Part shown: in pieces, positions 24,232 to 35,746 of the stretch
Layout of the letters: each line of letters begins with the position of its first letter
Numbering within the stretch: position 1 is the first letter of the stretch
Assembly (NCBI GenBank): GCA_932521025.1
Contig: OW051468.1
Coordinates: 3,224,064 to 3,288,063 of the forward strand
Direction: 5' to 3'
Origin: Oscheius onirici
Lineage: Eukaryota; Nematoda; Chromadorea; Rhabditida; Rhabditidae
DNA: 64,000 bases
Position numbers and translations under genes: made by a program
The notes under the pieces: model-generated
The model's input: the letters and a program-made list of their open reading frames with translations, nothing else
Databases searched by the model: none
What the model was told of the DNA's origin: nothing

Positions 24232-24380
24232 AGTGATTGTGTAGAGAGGGAAATAAAAGTACCGTTCTATTTGCTCTTTTTTAAAGTTTCTAGCTTTGAG
24301 TGAAGAGTTTAGGGCGAAAGAACTTTATCATACATACCTACACGTAAAATCCAGGGAGTAAATATAAAACAGTAAATTTA

Positions 24381-24837
24381 CTACTTCTTGTTGGAACGGC
24401 TGAGGAAGGCGGCGATGGCCTGGGCGCATTCCTTCGACTGCCACCTTCCGATGATTGTTCGGCATTCTTCCTTGTTCGTCTTGGTCAGGCCATCGTACTG
24501 CTCGCAGACGACTCCAGCTTCTTCGGCCATCAGTCTGATTTCTTCTTTCGAGGCACTGGCAGCCTTGGCGAAATTGGTCAGGTCGTTTCCAGCGCAAAAG
24601 TAGTTTCCGGCTCCTATTAACATTTGACCAAGAAAACAAACTCGAGTTACCTGTAATAACTGTGACCGAAGTGGCCGTACATTTGTTCGAGGCCTCCAGA
24701 GCCGCTATCAGTCCTCTGTACATGTCCAGGGTCAGAGCGTTGAATTTGGAGGGCCGATTAAGCGTGATTTTGAAGAGTTTGCCGTCTCGGCGGACATCGA
24801 GACCGTCGACGGCGCCCGGGCCCTCGATCCATGATGG
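24381..24837 (-). pseudogene. Truncated, exon-deleted copy of the ACBP/enoyl-CoA isomerase gene
   Basis: Minus-strand near-identical partial copy of the gene at 26803-28216. It keeps AVDGLDVRRDGKLFKITLNR and the following exon, then GAGNYFCAGNDLTNFAKAA through VVCEQY, which is fused directly to DGLTKTNKEECRTIIGRW of the last exon. The joint lies at CCATCG|TACTGC and keeps the frame, but removes the middle of the isomerase domain and two introns. The acyl-CoA-binding half is absent. The 3' UTR is also duplicated. Without the deleted segment it should not be catalytic; it is probably a dead duplicate, though an in-frame short protein could be made. Confidence 0.8.
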
Positions 24838-24852
24838 GGGTATCATGGTAAG

Positions 24853-24960
24853 TTTTCCAAAAGTGGTTTTCAAAAGTGGTCTAATCGATCGAAAGCAATA
24901 TAATAAGTCTTAGAAGAGCCTAAAACAGGCTCAGAATGAATAAAAACCACTTTTGGAAAA
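24853..24960. repeat. Short inverted-repeat element at the edge of the truncated copy
   Basis: TTTTCCAAAAGTGGTTTT at 24853-24870 is repeated as its exact reverse complement at 24943-24960. The 108-bp unit resembles a small fold-back insertion and begins about 16-25 bp from the point where homology to the full isomerase gene ends. Confidence 0.65.
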
Positions 24961-25375
24961 TTTATTTTTAAGCCACATCATGAGTTGAACCAGCTAATAC
25001 TGAACTGAGATACCGACTTTTGATCAAATAGCATTTGTCGAGTAGGGACGCAAACGCAATAGCAGTGTTCCCCTATCTTTCTTATAATGTTAGATTTTTT
25101 GGTCGTAAACCTTGCCTTTGGTCAAAAAGTGTTTGTACTTCCTCATCGTGGAAAGATTTTGTCGTTAGAACATAGAGATAATTTGCAGGGCTGGTTGCAC
25201 CTCTAATCGAAATTACTCTTTGACCACGCTATTCTGAAAACATTCTTTTTTCACGTCAAAGACCTCAAAGATGTTCATGATATTACGGCCGCATTCACAT
25301 GCTTGAGTGAAGGTTGAGAAGTTCCCGAAGGGGGGTCTTTACTGACGTTTTGTACTTGCCAGTGCCGCTACAACG
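24961..25375. other. Intergenic stretch before the 7TM receptor
   Basis: About 415 bp of AT-rich DNA. Nothing recognised apart from presumed promoter sequence of the receptor gene. Confidence 0.4.
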
Positions 25376-26566
25376 ATGAGACTCGGCTTCATAATTCCTC
25401 AAATCTATGCACTCATTTCGATTTCTGTCTACTTTATCGTCTGTGGGGTGCTGTTGACCAAATCGGCAATCTTTTACTCTTCATACTACAAACTATTCCT
25501 TGTTTCAGCTGTTGTGGTAAGCAAGAGAAAGACTGATAGACAGTACATTTTCCAGAACATCATAACCTACTTCAATTCCCTGATCGTCGTAAGATATCCT
25601 AGAGAAGTATGCAAAGACTGCTTTCTGTCCGATTTCTACGGTCAAGGCTACATTTTCGGCCTGGAATATCTCATTACAGGCCTGCAACATCTCGGCTTTG
25701 TTCAGTTCTCTCTCAGCATAGCAGCTTCATTGAACAGACTCACGGCCGTCATCTATCCCCTGAAATACGGGAAAATATGGAACAGGCTGTTGATTCCGCT
25801 TGTTCTCGTACTCATCGTTGGTCCCATAGCGTTGACTTATCAACCGCTATTCTCTAGAGTCTACTTCATATACATTCCGGCAGTTGACTACTACCAAGCT
25901 ATGACCGATACGGTGATAGATGGCCTCTTGTCGTATTCAAGAATAGGTTTTAGATAGCACCGCTGTCTACTGGAGCCATCTTTCAAGGAGTCTGCACACT
26001 GATCAACCTCGTCATGAACTTGGCTACAGTAGGAATTCTGTTAAAGGTAATAGTCGTACTCGTCTTGTATTTTTGTCGCTTTGACTACCGGAACAAATAT
26101 CATTCTGATGATGACGCATTCAAGCCTTTTTTCCCATTTCCGATTCCCAAAGTAGTTCAACTCATGACATTTGGTCCTTTATGTCTCCCTGACGTTTTTA
26201 GTCTTTCCCATGTCATGTAGGTCGATTTCTCTAGTCTGTGCGTCTGATCTCAAATTTCAAAATGATTTCCAGAAGAAATCCTTCTCTTTCAAGAAGAACA
26301 AGACGGAAGTTCGTCTCCTTTTCCACAGTCTGGTCAACTTTACAGCCGAACTCTTTGCCACAATTCTCATCATTCTCCTCTGCATCACTCCGATTTCTTC
26401 CCCTCTTTGGATGGAAATTTTCGGTCTGATTCCCTACTGTTCCGATGCTTTGACTTTCCTCTCTCCATACATTCTTATCATTTGCAGCAGCGAGCTGCAG
26501 AAAATTCTCTTCTTCAGGAAGCAGCAAAGCACACCAGTGATCTCTGTTACGAACAGTACCAAGTAA
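25376..26566 (+). CDS. Serpentine chemoreceptor-like 7TM protein
   Basis: Multi-exon membrane protein. Exon 1 gives MRLGFIIPQIYALISISVYF, a first helix; after a 39-bp intron the frame continues with NIITYFNSLIVVRYPREVC, a long loop with two cysteines, and a helix (HLGFVQFSLSIAASLNRLTA) followed by VIYPLKYGKIW. The R-x6-P-x-K-Y-x-x-I-W arrangement at the end of helix 3 is typical of nematode Srg/Srv-type receptors. Later exons hold IAPLSTGAIFQG, KKSFSFKKNKTEVRLLFHSL, and two final helices (NFTAELFATILIILLC). Stop TAA at 26564-26566. Such receptors are thought to act in chemosensory neurons. It lies between the two isomerase copies and on the opposite strand to them. The short exon structure at 26050-26275 is not fully fixed. 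Confidence 0.72.
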
Positions 26567-26802
26567 ACTTACAAACAAAGTAACTTCACTTGTAAATACA
26601 AGTTTATAATTGTGGAATATTACCTTCTCTTTACAAATGAAACATGTTTTATACAGTCTTTCCAACCTTCAACAGAGGTGTCCGCAAACATATCCGAACA
26701 ATGAATCAGGCAGACACGATAATCCTGGTGCATACTTCCAACCAAAGAAATTTATGATACATACCTAGTTACACGTAAAATCCGGGGAATAAATACAAAC
26801 AT

Positions 26803-28216
26803 TTACTTCTTCTTGTTGGAACGGCTGAGGAAGGCGGCGATGGCCTGGGCGCATTCCTTCGACTGCCACCTTCCGATGATTGTTCGGCATTCTTCTTTGT
26901 TCGTCTTGGTCAGGCCATCGTGATGGATCGAGCGGAGCAGCGTCTTGTTGACTCGCAGACTCTCGGGAGGAAGATTGGAGATGTTGGAGAGGACCTTTTC
27001 GGACGTCTTGGCCAGCTCTCCGTCCGGTACTACCTGCAGTGTGTGTTGTTGTTCAAGCGTGGAAAATGTGCTTACCTGGGAAACGAGGCCATACTCCAGA
27101 GCATCATGCGCGGTCAGCTTCTTTCCGAATAGAAGAACATCAGCTGCGCGAGTCTGGCCCATCAGGAGAGGGAAGCTGTATGAAGAAGCTCCTTCCGGGG
27201 ATTGTCCGAGAGTGGCAAAGGGCGTGTGGAAAGTGGCCTTGTCGGTGGCCAGAATGTAGTCGAAAAGAGGCAGGACCGTGACCGAGATGCCTACGGCCGG
27301 TCCGTTTATGACGGCGATCAGCGGCTTTTGGTGATCGATGTAGGCCTATAAAATGGTTTGAATTGATAGAAATAAAAGGGTCTTACCTGAACATACTGCT
27401 CGCAGACGACTCCAGCTTCTTCGGCCATCAGTCTGATTTCTTCTTTCGAGGCACTGGCAGCCTTGGCGAAATTGGTCAGGTCGTTTCCAGCGCAAAAGTA
27501 GTTTCCGGCTCCTATTAACATTTGACCAAGAAAACAAACTCGAGTTACCTGTAATAACTGTGACCGAAGTGGCCGTACATTTGTTCGAGGCCTCCAGAGC
27601 CGCTATCAGTCCTCTGTACATGTCCAGGGTCAGAGCGTTGAATTTGGAGGGCCGATTAAGCGTGATTTTGAAGAGTTTGCCGTCTCGGCGGACATCGAGA
27701 CCGTCGACAGCGGCCAGGCCCTCAATGGTTTCCGAAGCTGGAGCAGCAGCCTCTTCCTTGGCCAGTGAGTTGATCAGTTCGGCGTATTTGCTCTTCGCAT
27801 CATCCTGAAACAGACTGTGAAAAGTGAATGACAGAAATTACCTGACTGAGACCTTTGAACTTGGCCCAGGCGTCGTACTTGGCTCGTCCGACAAAATCCA
27901 TCATTCCGGGACGACTGCCAGTCACATCGCCAGTCGAAGCCTGAATTTGGTTATTTTCCAGCTGAACCCCAGTAGAACCTGTTTGAACAGAGCATAGATC
28001 TGGAGTTTGACCTCATTGTCCGGCTCCTCTTTCAGCTTCTTCAATTTGCTCTGAGCGTTTGTGAATGCATCACTGGCTGAGGAAAACTGTCTGGAATATT
28101 GTTTTCAGTCGATTTGTATTGAAGTTTTAGGAAAGAAAAAAAGGGAAAACGAACCTCAAACTGTTTCTTGCGTGAATGCCAAGCGCTGAACGGGCGAGAA
28201 AAGAGAATCCTAGCAT
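26803..28216 (-). CDS. ACBP-domain enoyl-CoA delta-isomerase (ECI2-like)
   Basis: Start MLGFSFLARSALGIHARNS (28216), a mitochondrial-type leader. The acyl-CoA-binding domain follows: FTNAQSKLKKLKEEPDNEVK, LQIYALFKQ, GDVTGSRPGMMDFVGRAKYD, AWAKFKGLSQ. After a linker comes a crotonase fold: LFKITLNRPSKFNALT, AGNYFCAGNDLTNF (the oxyanion-forming A-G-x-F-C-A-G-x-D motif), KPLIAVINGPAVGIS and LDYILATDKATFHTPFA-like sequence, then KKLTAHDALEYGLVSQ. The end NKKK is not a clean PTS1. The enzyme shifts double bonds so that unsaturated fatty acids can enter beta-oxidation. Seven or so exons; stop TAA at 26803-26805. The 5' ACBP exons are not duplicated in the truncated copy at 24381-24837. Confidence 0.92.
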
Positions 28217-28823
28217 TCTTACTGAAAATAGCAGAAATTTAGGAGGAACATTGAAAATAGAAGGAGAATAGGAAGAAGATTATATAGGGACCAATAAACA
28301 ATAGATACTTTGCAAATGGGACAGCCGGGGTAAACGTATTCCTTTATGGACTTTTTTTTGACGTGCTTGAGGCAAAAATATGGAAGAAAAATTGTCGATG
28401 GAATCCAGCCACTCGGAAATGAAAATCGAGAAATGCAAATCGGTTGCGCGCCAACTTGCGTATCGGAGAAGTGCGGGAATTTTTTTTTTCACACGAACAA
28501 AACAACGAACAAGTTATTTACTTTTTTTCTCGATCTGCGAAAGACATGAAAGCAGTATGGGTCAGCCGGGACGACCCGATACCTCCGAAAAAAATTACAA
28601 AAGTTATGGTTTGCAACAGCGGAAAACGTAACTTTGAGACGAACTTTGTCTTCTCTCTGAATGTCAACTCATTTTCGGCCAAGTTTCTGCAGTTTCTTAC
28701 TACTACACGTTTCTTCATTGTCTTCGACCAACATTTCAGTTAGAAAAACACTCAAAGTCTTGTAATTCCCCTTAGTGAAGTAGTCAATTGAACTACTTTA
28801 TGTTGTCAAGAGTCAGCGCACAA
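28217..28823. other. Intergenic stretch between isomerase and collagen genes
   Basis: AT-rich with poly-T and poly-A tracts. Several overlapping short open frames on both strands (28280-28743) show no recognisable motif or consistent splice structure; regarded as noncoding. Confidence 0.45.
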
Positions 28824-29848
28824 ATGATCTCATACCCTGGGAGATTATGTCAGTTTTCCTATTTTTACTCATACTCTCAACTAATTAAGTTTCTCTCCGT
28901 TCAATTAGTGTCGGAACGGTCATCTCAACAACCCTGATTATTTCCATTGTATTTTGGTTTGTTCCTAAAGTTATAGATTGTCAAAACCAGCAAGAACTTA
29001 AAGTTCAAGTGCGACTAAATGCTTTGAGAGTAAGTCCAGAATATTTCCAACTGTAATAGAGACATAGGAACAATCAGATCTTGTCCTCAAAGAGGCTAGA
29101 AGGTCAAGCGTTCGGAGACGAAGAGATCTTTTGCGAAGTAAGTTTTAAACTATTGAGAATACTAAGTTTGTTAAGGTTTATCAAGAAGAGGGCTCAAACG
29201 ACCACAAGTTCTGAACGCCGGTCATATCGACATGGATGCTCGCGAAGAATGTCAAGGGCCTCCAGGCCTACCAGGTGAGACTTTTACTGGAAACCCTTGA
29301 TAGAAAACTAAAGGTTTGGACGGATTCGCCGGCTATCCAGGAGCTGATGGACACAATGGGCAACCGGGAGTAAATCCAATTGAAAGAGAGGACGAGGAAG
29401 AGTGTCAAGTTTGCCCACAAGGTCAGCTTGGAGATCCAGGCATAACTGGAGAACGGGGAGAGATTGGAGAGAAAGGGGCAGAAGGATTGCCAGGAATAGA
29501 TGGCGAAGACGGAACCTTTGGCCCTCCTGGAGAAAGACAAGGTTTACCTGGCCATCCTGGAAGAAAAGGAGAGATGGGGGCGAAAGGAGATTCAGGTCAC
29601 GATGTTATCTCAGGCATTGGGAATCCAGGTTTTTCCTGAGATTCACAAATCTGAGGAATTTTTTAGGATTACCAGGAGAGGCGGGAGTCAGGGGTCCGAA
29701 AGGGGCTTCCGGAACTCCTGGAGTCTCTGGAACAGTAATGGGAGAACCAGGGCAAGTGGGACTGGCTGGAGAGACTGGAAACACAGGTCCTAATGGACTT
29801 CCGGGAAAGAAAGGAGAGATTGGGGCTCCAGGAAAAGATAACGAGTAA
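28824..29848 (+). CDS. Nematode cuticle-type collagen
   Basis: Five or so exons. The likely start MISYPGRLFSLRSIS is followed by a membrane segment (VGTVISTTLIISIVFWFVP) and a region with basic clusters SVRRRRDLL and SRRGLKRPQ, which fit the subtilisin-type processing sites of cuticle collagens. Cysteines EECQGPPGLPG and EECQVCPQGQ flank Gly-X-Y blocks: GLDGFAGYPGADGHNGQPG, then a run of about 20 triplets interrupted by small gaps, and GLPGEAGVRGPKGASGTPG onward. The stop TAA follows KDNE at 29846-29848. It would be secreted and cross-linked in the cuticle. The first intron assignment (GTCAGT to TTAAG) is inferred because it gives the expected charged N-terminus. Convergent with the lectin gene, about 215 bp apart. 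Confidence 0.85.
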
Positions 29849-30064
29849 GACATTTACAGCCACTAGTAGTCAGCTACCGTTTAGTTACTGTCCCTGTCCT
29901 CCCAGAAGTTCCGATGCGGCTGTAGAGGTTCCAGTCTCAATGCTTTCCGTTAGTTTGCTATTAAAATAGATCCAAATTTCTAGGAAAGCGAGGCTGAGGA
30001 CTTTAAGAACTGGATTGACATCACCGTCAAGCGTCTTCCCACACCTTGGTCGAGAAAATAATAT

Positions 30065-31180
30065 TTATGGTGTGTATTGACAAATAAAATATGCGGTCGA
30101 ATAATTCTCACATGGAAGATAGAGCCATTTACTGGCTGTTCCTTTCTCCAGGGACATCTACATGTTGTTATTTGGGTAATGGAAGAACTTACCGCCAAAC
30201 AAAGTGTTGGGTCGTTTATAGTGTCATTCGTTGGTGGTTCAATGAAGTTTGTATAGTTCATGGGAGTGTGGTCATACCAATTGTTTTGGGTCAAACTCTT
30301 TCCCAGCCACGTAAAGTTTCCAAATGGGTTGAAAAAGGACGACTTCACGAGACCTAAAATATGAGAGAATACTTTTCGAAAATGTAAAAAGAACATACTG
30401 TAGAAAAATTCATTCCTCTCCGCGGAACTCGTTATTGGTGGTGATCCCTTATTGTTCTGGTTGCAGAAATTATATGCCATAAAAGCTGCATAAGTCTTGC
30501 TCACGACCTAAAATACTCATTCTTTCGCCTTTTTTCCGATCCCACCTTCACACAGATATTAAACTGGCTGATGTAGCTGAAATCGCTGATGCAATGTGCT
30601 AAAAGCTTTGTGCAAAAAAAAACGCGAAGAATCGTACATGACTGCTTCCAAATGCAGACAATCGAGGCGATTGAAATGTTCTTATACCAGTAGAAAGTTC
30701 CCGAATCCGTTTCTGTTCTTCGCAAGACGGACGATCCGTTCAACTCCCGTTGTCCCGGCGCGTAGCAGTCAAAAGTTATACTTGATTGCGGCGGTTCCAG
30801 CCATCTTCCGTTCTCAATGCCTAGGAAAACGTCTGGATTCCAATTTTGACCAATGGCTTCTGTACTGCACGTTCTAAAAAAAGAGGAGCTAGTAGTAATT
30901 CAAAAGACTTTCCCGTCGATGGCGCTAAAGGCGAAAGCACTATTTTCTCCCGGATCATCTACCGTAGGCAAACTTCCCTTCGACCCATAGATACAATAGT
31001 CCTTTGCCTCTTCAAACGTCCCCAGGAACATTTCTTTCATACACATATTAATTCTGAAAAGTCGATTCGAATAGGTATATTTTCTTACCCAAGCATTAGT
31101 CCCGAGCCAAGAGGACAGTTCTCGTTCAAACATAGCACGATAGTTTGTAGAATATAGACGAAATATAAAGCTTTGAACAT
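30065..31180 (-). CDS. Secreted protein with two C-type lectin domains
   Basis: Minus strand. Start MFKALYFVYILQTIVLCLNE (31180), a signal peptide, then CPLGSGLMLG, opening the first C-type lectin fold. The next exon has CMKEMFLGTFEEAKDYC and SLPTVDDPGENSAF (the T-x-x-E-A-x-x-C and L-x-x-V-x-D-x-x-E-N pattern). Then VFLGIENGRWLEPPQSS and a Trp-containing core. A second domain follows: SKTYAAFMAYNFCNQNNKG, FTWLGKSLTQNNWYDHTPMN and a last exon ending in WLYLPCENYSTAYFICQYTP, with the final conserved cysteines. No clear EPN/QPD calcium-sugar motif is seen, so sugar binding is uncertain. Family members are secreted from intestine and hypodermis. Stop at 30065-30067. Confidence 0.8.
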
Positions 31181-31650
31181 TTTTTGGAAGGAAATGATGT
31201 TGGGAGGTGAAGCGTACAAAAGATATCGTTCTTATCGCAAGGATTATTTGGAAGAGATGTGACTTTTGGCTTGCCTCTCACACTTTGATTTTCCTCTCTT
31301 CCTAATCGCCCCATGACTCCAGGAGTAGAGAACATTTATAGCTCCAAATTTGCCACTTTCATAAGTCCTTGTTGTCGTCTTGTCGAGACTTGTCAAGTCT
31401 GAACCCCATTAAGCTAGTTTTAACTTGTCAAGATGAGTCAATTTTATAAGAGATGCTCCTTTCCAAGTCAGTTTTGTCAGAATCGCCTTGCCCAATGGTC
31501 TCTCCTTTGCGCTAAAAAGTGGCTATTGACAGTGGCTGACAGGCTGGTATAATAGTTTTTCTTCGTTGTTTCGCTCTTTTCGCTCGTTTTCAGAGCATAA
31601 CTCTGAAGACTGGAATTCTCTCACTCCACGTGAACAAAGTGCATCGCTGA
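31181..31650. other. Intergenic stretch upstream of the lectin gene
   Basis: Presumed lectin promoter; no further feature recognised. Confidence 0.4.
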
Positions 31651-31654
31651 ACAA

Positions 31655-32880
31655 ATGAAGAGTGCCTTTTGGAACAAACTGAAGACGGACTCAATCAACC
31701 ACGTCAGTACAAGTCAACACTTTTCCATACTCCTTTTCCAGTACAATTTATCTGGAGGATGATCTTATAGGAAGTGTCTACGAGCCAAGACCAGAATATT
31801 CTGTCAGTACAAATTGAGCAAGGGATTTGAAAAGTCATGAAATGATCGAATCGACAGCTAGCGTAACGATACTTCAAGGTGTTAGACTTTCGTTCAAATG
31901 TTTAGAAGGCTCTGTTTTCAGATATTATTATCGAAGATGCTCTGATGAAAGTGCAAGACCGGAAACCCCTGATGTCTGAGATGTCCGAAGTCATTGAGAG
32001 CCTATAGGCGTGATAGATTGATGACTGATGGCAGCTGAACAAAGCCTGAAGAGACGAAACTTGCTCGATTCACATGACTATGCTGTTACCCAGAAGACCT
32101 AATGTCGATAACAACGTTCAACAGTGCTGAATTGGCTTTGAGGAAGAGACTATTTTATATGCGGTACCAAGCCATTTGGAGACAAAAAATTACACGGAGG
32201 TTCGATGCGGAATGAGGCTGGAATCTTGAAAGGGTAAAGTTCTGAAGTTTGGCGAATGAAGATCTTTTGGAGGCGTGACTCGTCTGCAAGTCTCGTTTTT
32301 TTGAGCACCAATTTTCCATTTCATGATCCAGCTGTCTCAATCAGTCTTTCTCACAATCTTCCACCAAGCTCCAGGACTTCCGTCCAATCTTCCGTTCGTT
32401 TGTCCGATAGTCTCCGCCTTAAAAATTGTACAGGGTGGCCAGAAATTACGGTAACAGCAGGTGGGGCGCAATTTTTGCATTTTTGGAGTTTTTCTCTAAG
32501 CATTTCTACATTTTCTTTGATGTATTTAGTTTTTCACATATTTTGTATAAAATTAAAGCCTAGCATGTTACTTTTTTAAAATTACGAAGACATCAGCACA
32601 TCGAGGATCTATCATCCAGTTACATCGCGAACTCCTTCAGGCGTGTGAGATTCAAAAAACTGTTCAAAAAACGCAATTGTCTTTGGCGCTACTGTACGCA
32701 ATGCCTGATTGTCAGTGTCTACTGTAACTGTACCGTCGGAATGGGAAAAGTAGAATCACCCGACCTGGTAGACGAAATTGAATTGTTCTCGTCTCCTTTT
32801 CCTATAACATTTCTCCTGTTCAGATTATGGCTCACATCTGGTCCAGAGTCAGGAAAAGATGTCTACGCAGATTAGTATCC
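31655..32880 (+). other. Possible short-exon gene remnants, unrecognised
   Basis: Between 31655 and 32880 the plus strand has several short coding-looking stretches bordered by GT/AG signals. Examples are MKSAFWNKLKTDSINH, IYLEDDLIGSVYEPRPEYS (31745-31800), IIEDALMKVQDRKPLMSEMS (31925-31985) and SSYIANSFRRVRFKKLFKK (32610-32670). Phases between neighbouring stretches do not all agree, so I cannot assemble one protein. It may be a decayed gene or a small gene whose exons I misread. No family recognised. Confidence 0.25.
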
Positions 32881-33000
32881 CTCAAGTGATGTTGAGCATG
32901 GAAATGATTGCCGAGGAACTGTACCAGATCTTGACCAGAGAGTAGCCAAAGTTCTCGAACGATGTCATTGAAGTGACATTTGATCAGCCGATTCCTTTTT

Positions 33001-33812
33001 TTTCATAATTATAAGTTCACCCCAGTTTTTCGACCTAGCGTGGCGCGCGTTTGTCAAAACGTTCTGATATGTTTTCCAATCGATTCGGCGTGTTTAAAAA
33101 CCCCAGTAGCCATATTTTAAAAAAATTCAGTAGTAGAATTCAGCATTTCCAGTCGTTTTCCTATTTTCGCACCTTTTCATAATTATAGGTTCACCTCTGA
33201 TTTTCTCACTTACAATGATAGAATCAGTGAGGAAACATTGGCCATGAACTAATTTTAATTTCGCGGACCTGTCTGCGTCAAAATTAGTACTGAAAATGGG
33301 CGCCTTTGAAGATGTTCGAAAAGCACACCGTGGAAATCGGTACCTCTTGTATATGGCAAATCCATCTTCTAGGACAGTGTTACATAATATAAGAACAACG
33401 TATTGCCACAGTTTGAGCCAGTTTCCTTGTAATCCCAGAGAGTTAGGAGCGATTTACCGACTCCCACCCGTGCACCAGTACAAAATAGACTTTTCGGATG
33501 AGCTCCAAATCGAGGTTATTTTGTGTTCCAATTGTGCACACCCAATCAGAGGCACTTTCTGAGCTTCCAGCTTACATATTGGCCAATTCTATCCATTGTA
33601 AGTGAGAAAATCAGAGATGAACCTATAATTATGAAAAGGTGCGAAAATAGGAAAACGACTGGAAATGCTGAATTATACTACTGAATTTTTTTAAAATATG
33701 GCTACTGGGGTTTGTAAACACGCCGAATCGATTGGAAAACATATCAGAACGTTTAGACAAACGCGCGCCGCGCTAGGTCGAAAAACTGGGGTGAACCTAT
33801 AATTATGAAAAG
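33001..33812. mobile_element. DNA transposon-like element with ~220-bp terminal inverted repeats
   Basis: Left arm 33001-33223 and right arm 33590-33812 are near-perfect reverse complements. Shared parts include CATAATTATA followed by (A/G)GTTCACCCC, GGCGCGCGTTTGTC, AAACGTTCTGATATGTTTTC and CAGCATTTCCAGTCGTTTTC. Each arm carries the motif TTTTCATAATTATA(A/G)GTTCA twice, at its outer and inner ends. The 366-bp core has an 88-codon open frame (33296-33562) without transposase motifs, so the element is non-autonomous. No clear target-site duplication was seen. The CACTG-like outer end on the right side would suit a Tc1/mariner relative, but that is inference. Confidence 0.85.
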
Positions 33813-34044
33813 CAGTGTATTGAAGACGAAAAAAGCGCTCACCCTGCTTCAAGGCTTGCAATGTCCTATGGCCAGGAAGCACATGCCGCAACAAGCAAGC
33901 TACCAAAAAGAAGCCGTCAGAGTGGAAGTTTGTAACGACCGTTGTTAAGAAACAGGGACTGATCACAACCATCAGGTAGTAGGAACCGAAGCTCGCTCCA
34001 ATGTTCTCGGTTTTCAGTCCTGCCAGCCCCCAGATGACGAAGAG

Positions 34045-35619
34045 ATGAAGAAGGCAAGGAAGCAACTGCTCGCTCGCCAAGCTGAAGAAGGCGCAAGGAG
34101 CTCCATTGAAATGACTACCTCAAAGTCTCCACAGCCTCAAAATGACCTTCCGGATCCGGTCAAGTGTGGACTCTGTCTGCAGAACATCCAGCCAAGGGCT
34201 GAAGAGTACTTTCGTGTAAGTTTCTCCTTTTTGTTCATCAAAAAACAAATTCCAGTTCACCTGCGGAGAAGATCAAACTATCTGTTCGTTCCCTTGCCAC
34301 AAGGACTGTCTCTCGAAACACTACCAGGTTCAGAAGAAGCACTGGAAGGGACAGTCTTGTCCGACAGAGGCCTGTGAGCAGAAACTCTTGGTCGTCTATC
34401 TAGTCGACAAGAAGCTGGAAGAGACTGTCGTGAGTTACCCTTATCTGTTTTTATAAAAACTCTCAATTCAGTTCATCAAGTCCGATGTCAAGAAGACATC
34501 GATCAAACCCGAAGTAGAGAGCAAGAAGGTCGTCAAGGGAGAGAAGAAAACCGAAAAGAAGAAGGAACAGACTGGAAAGACGGAAGTTGTGGAAGAGAGG
34601 CAGGAGCTGGAAACTGAACCCATTGCTGCCAATTCGGCTACGTCTTCTCTCATTTTCAATCCTCGCTTGGCCAATCAGAGCTCTCCGAGGATTCCTGCAG
34701 ACGAGGAGAATGTCGTTCCATTGCAGAAGCAGAAGGACGAAGCCGAGGAAAAGTACAGCGTCCCAAAGCAGGCTCAGATCGTCCGAATGAAGACCAAGAA
34801 ACAGAAGATCATGCCAACCGTCGCCTTCGAGACCATTACTTCTCAGAAACGTGAGTTCTATTTTTGAAAGTTTTAACCAACAGAAACCTTTAGATTTCCC
34901 CCACTGGTTTTGACACTGATTTCACTTGTATCCTCGACAAAAACGTCACATTCCCGCCTCCCGGAACACGCGGCTCGACGGAGTTTCAAGAGAGAATTCT
35001 TTCTTTCATCCGAAACATCATCGAGTTTTTTATTTCATTCTCAAAACAAACCCTCATTCAGTGATCTGCCAGCCAATCTTCCCGAGTATGAAGAGAACAA
35101 GTCTGATTCAGTGGCTTCTCTGTTCCACAGCCTCGTCAAAATGACCGAAGGAGTCGAAGGAGTCCTGTCTCTTCCTCAAAGCGCCTATCTCAAAGAACTG
35201 GCCAAAGTGGACAAGACGAACGGAGAGCAGCTGAAGAAGTTTGTCAGCGGACTGAAATACTACACGGTCAGCTACAGTGATTTGAAGAAGAACTGGCAGT
35301 ATCAGCTGGTTAGTTCCTTCTCTTTTTAAAACAAAATAATTTAGAACGAGCAAGGACAGGAGTTGCAGGTTCTGATCGAGGAACAGAGGAAGCTGATGTC
35401 AATCGTCGACGAGTGTGTCATCTGTATGGAATCGATTCTCGCTGGTCAACTTCGGGAAAAATGCAAATATTGTGGACGTCTGTTCCATACTCAGGTTAAA
35501 TTTCAATTCGAGTCAAAACAAGTAATTTTCAGTGTATCAAGGAGTGGCACAAGACGATGAGGAACTGTCCCACGTGCAGAAGACACAGCGTAAGCGAATC
35601 CGAGTTTCCGGCCATCTAA
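34045..35619 (+). CDS. RING-type zinc-finger protein, probable E3 ubiquitin ligase
   Basis: Plus-strand, multi-exon. From an ATG at 34045 (MKKARKQLLARQAEEGARSS) comes an N-terminal Cys/His region split by a 40-bp intron: CGLCLQNIQPRAEEYFR then CGEDQTICSFPCHKDCLSKH and WKGQSCPTEAC, which could bind zinc. A long charged linker follows (KKTSIKPEVESKKVVKGEKK). Next is a helical part, SVASLFHSLVKMTEGVEG, and a C-terminal RING: CVICMESILAGQLREKC, CGRLFHTQ, CIKEWHKTMRNCPTCRR. The C-x2-C-x(n)-C-x-H-x2-C-x-C-x2-C spacing supports E2 binding. Ends SESEFPAI, stop at 35617-35619. Additional upstream exons are likely: 33830-33960 reads CFKACNVLWPGSTCRNKQAT in one frame, but the phase to 34045 does not close. 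The segment 34890-35060 has two possible readings. Confidence 0.7.
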
Positions 35620-35746
35620 TCTCTTCAAATATTCCCAAATTTTTTTTTTGTAAACAGTCGTTTTAATAAAATATAGCTCTTTACATGTGTATTCAATTTG
35701 AAGAGCTTACTGATCGCCTTCCTCTGCGTTTCCATCCATATCGGTT

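Noticed and set aside
33296-33562. 88-codon open frame in the inverted-repeat element
   Set aside because: No transposase motif (DDE/D or HTH) and no similarity I recognise; probably chance.
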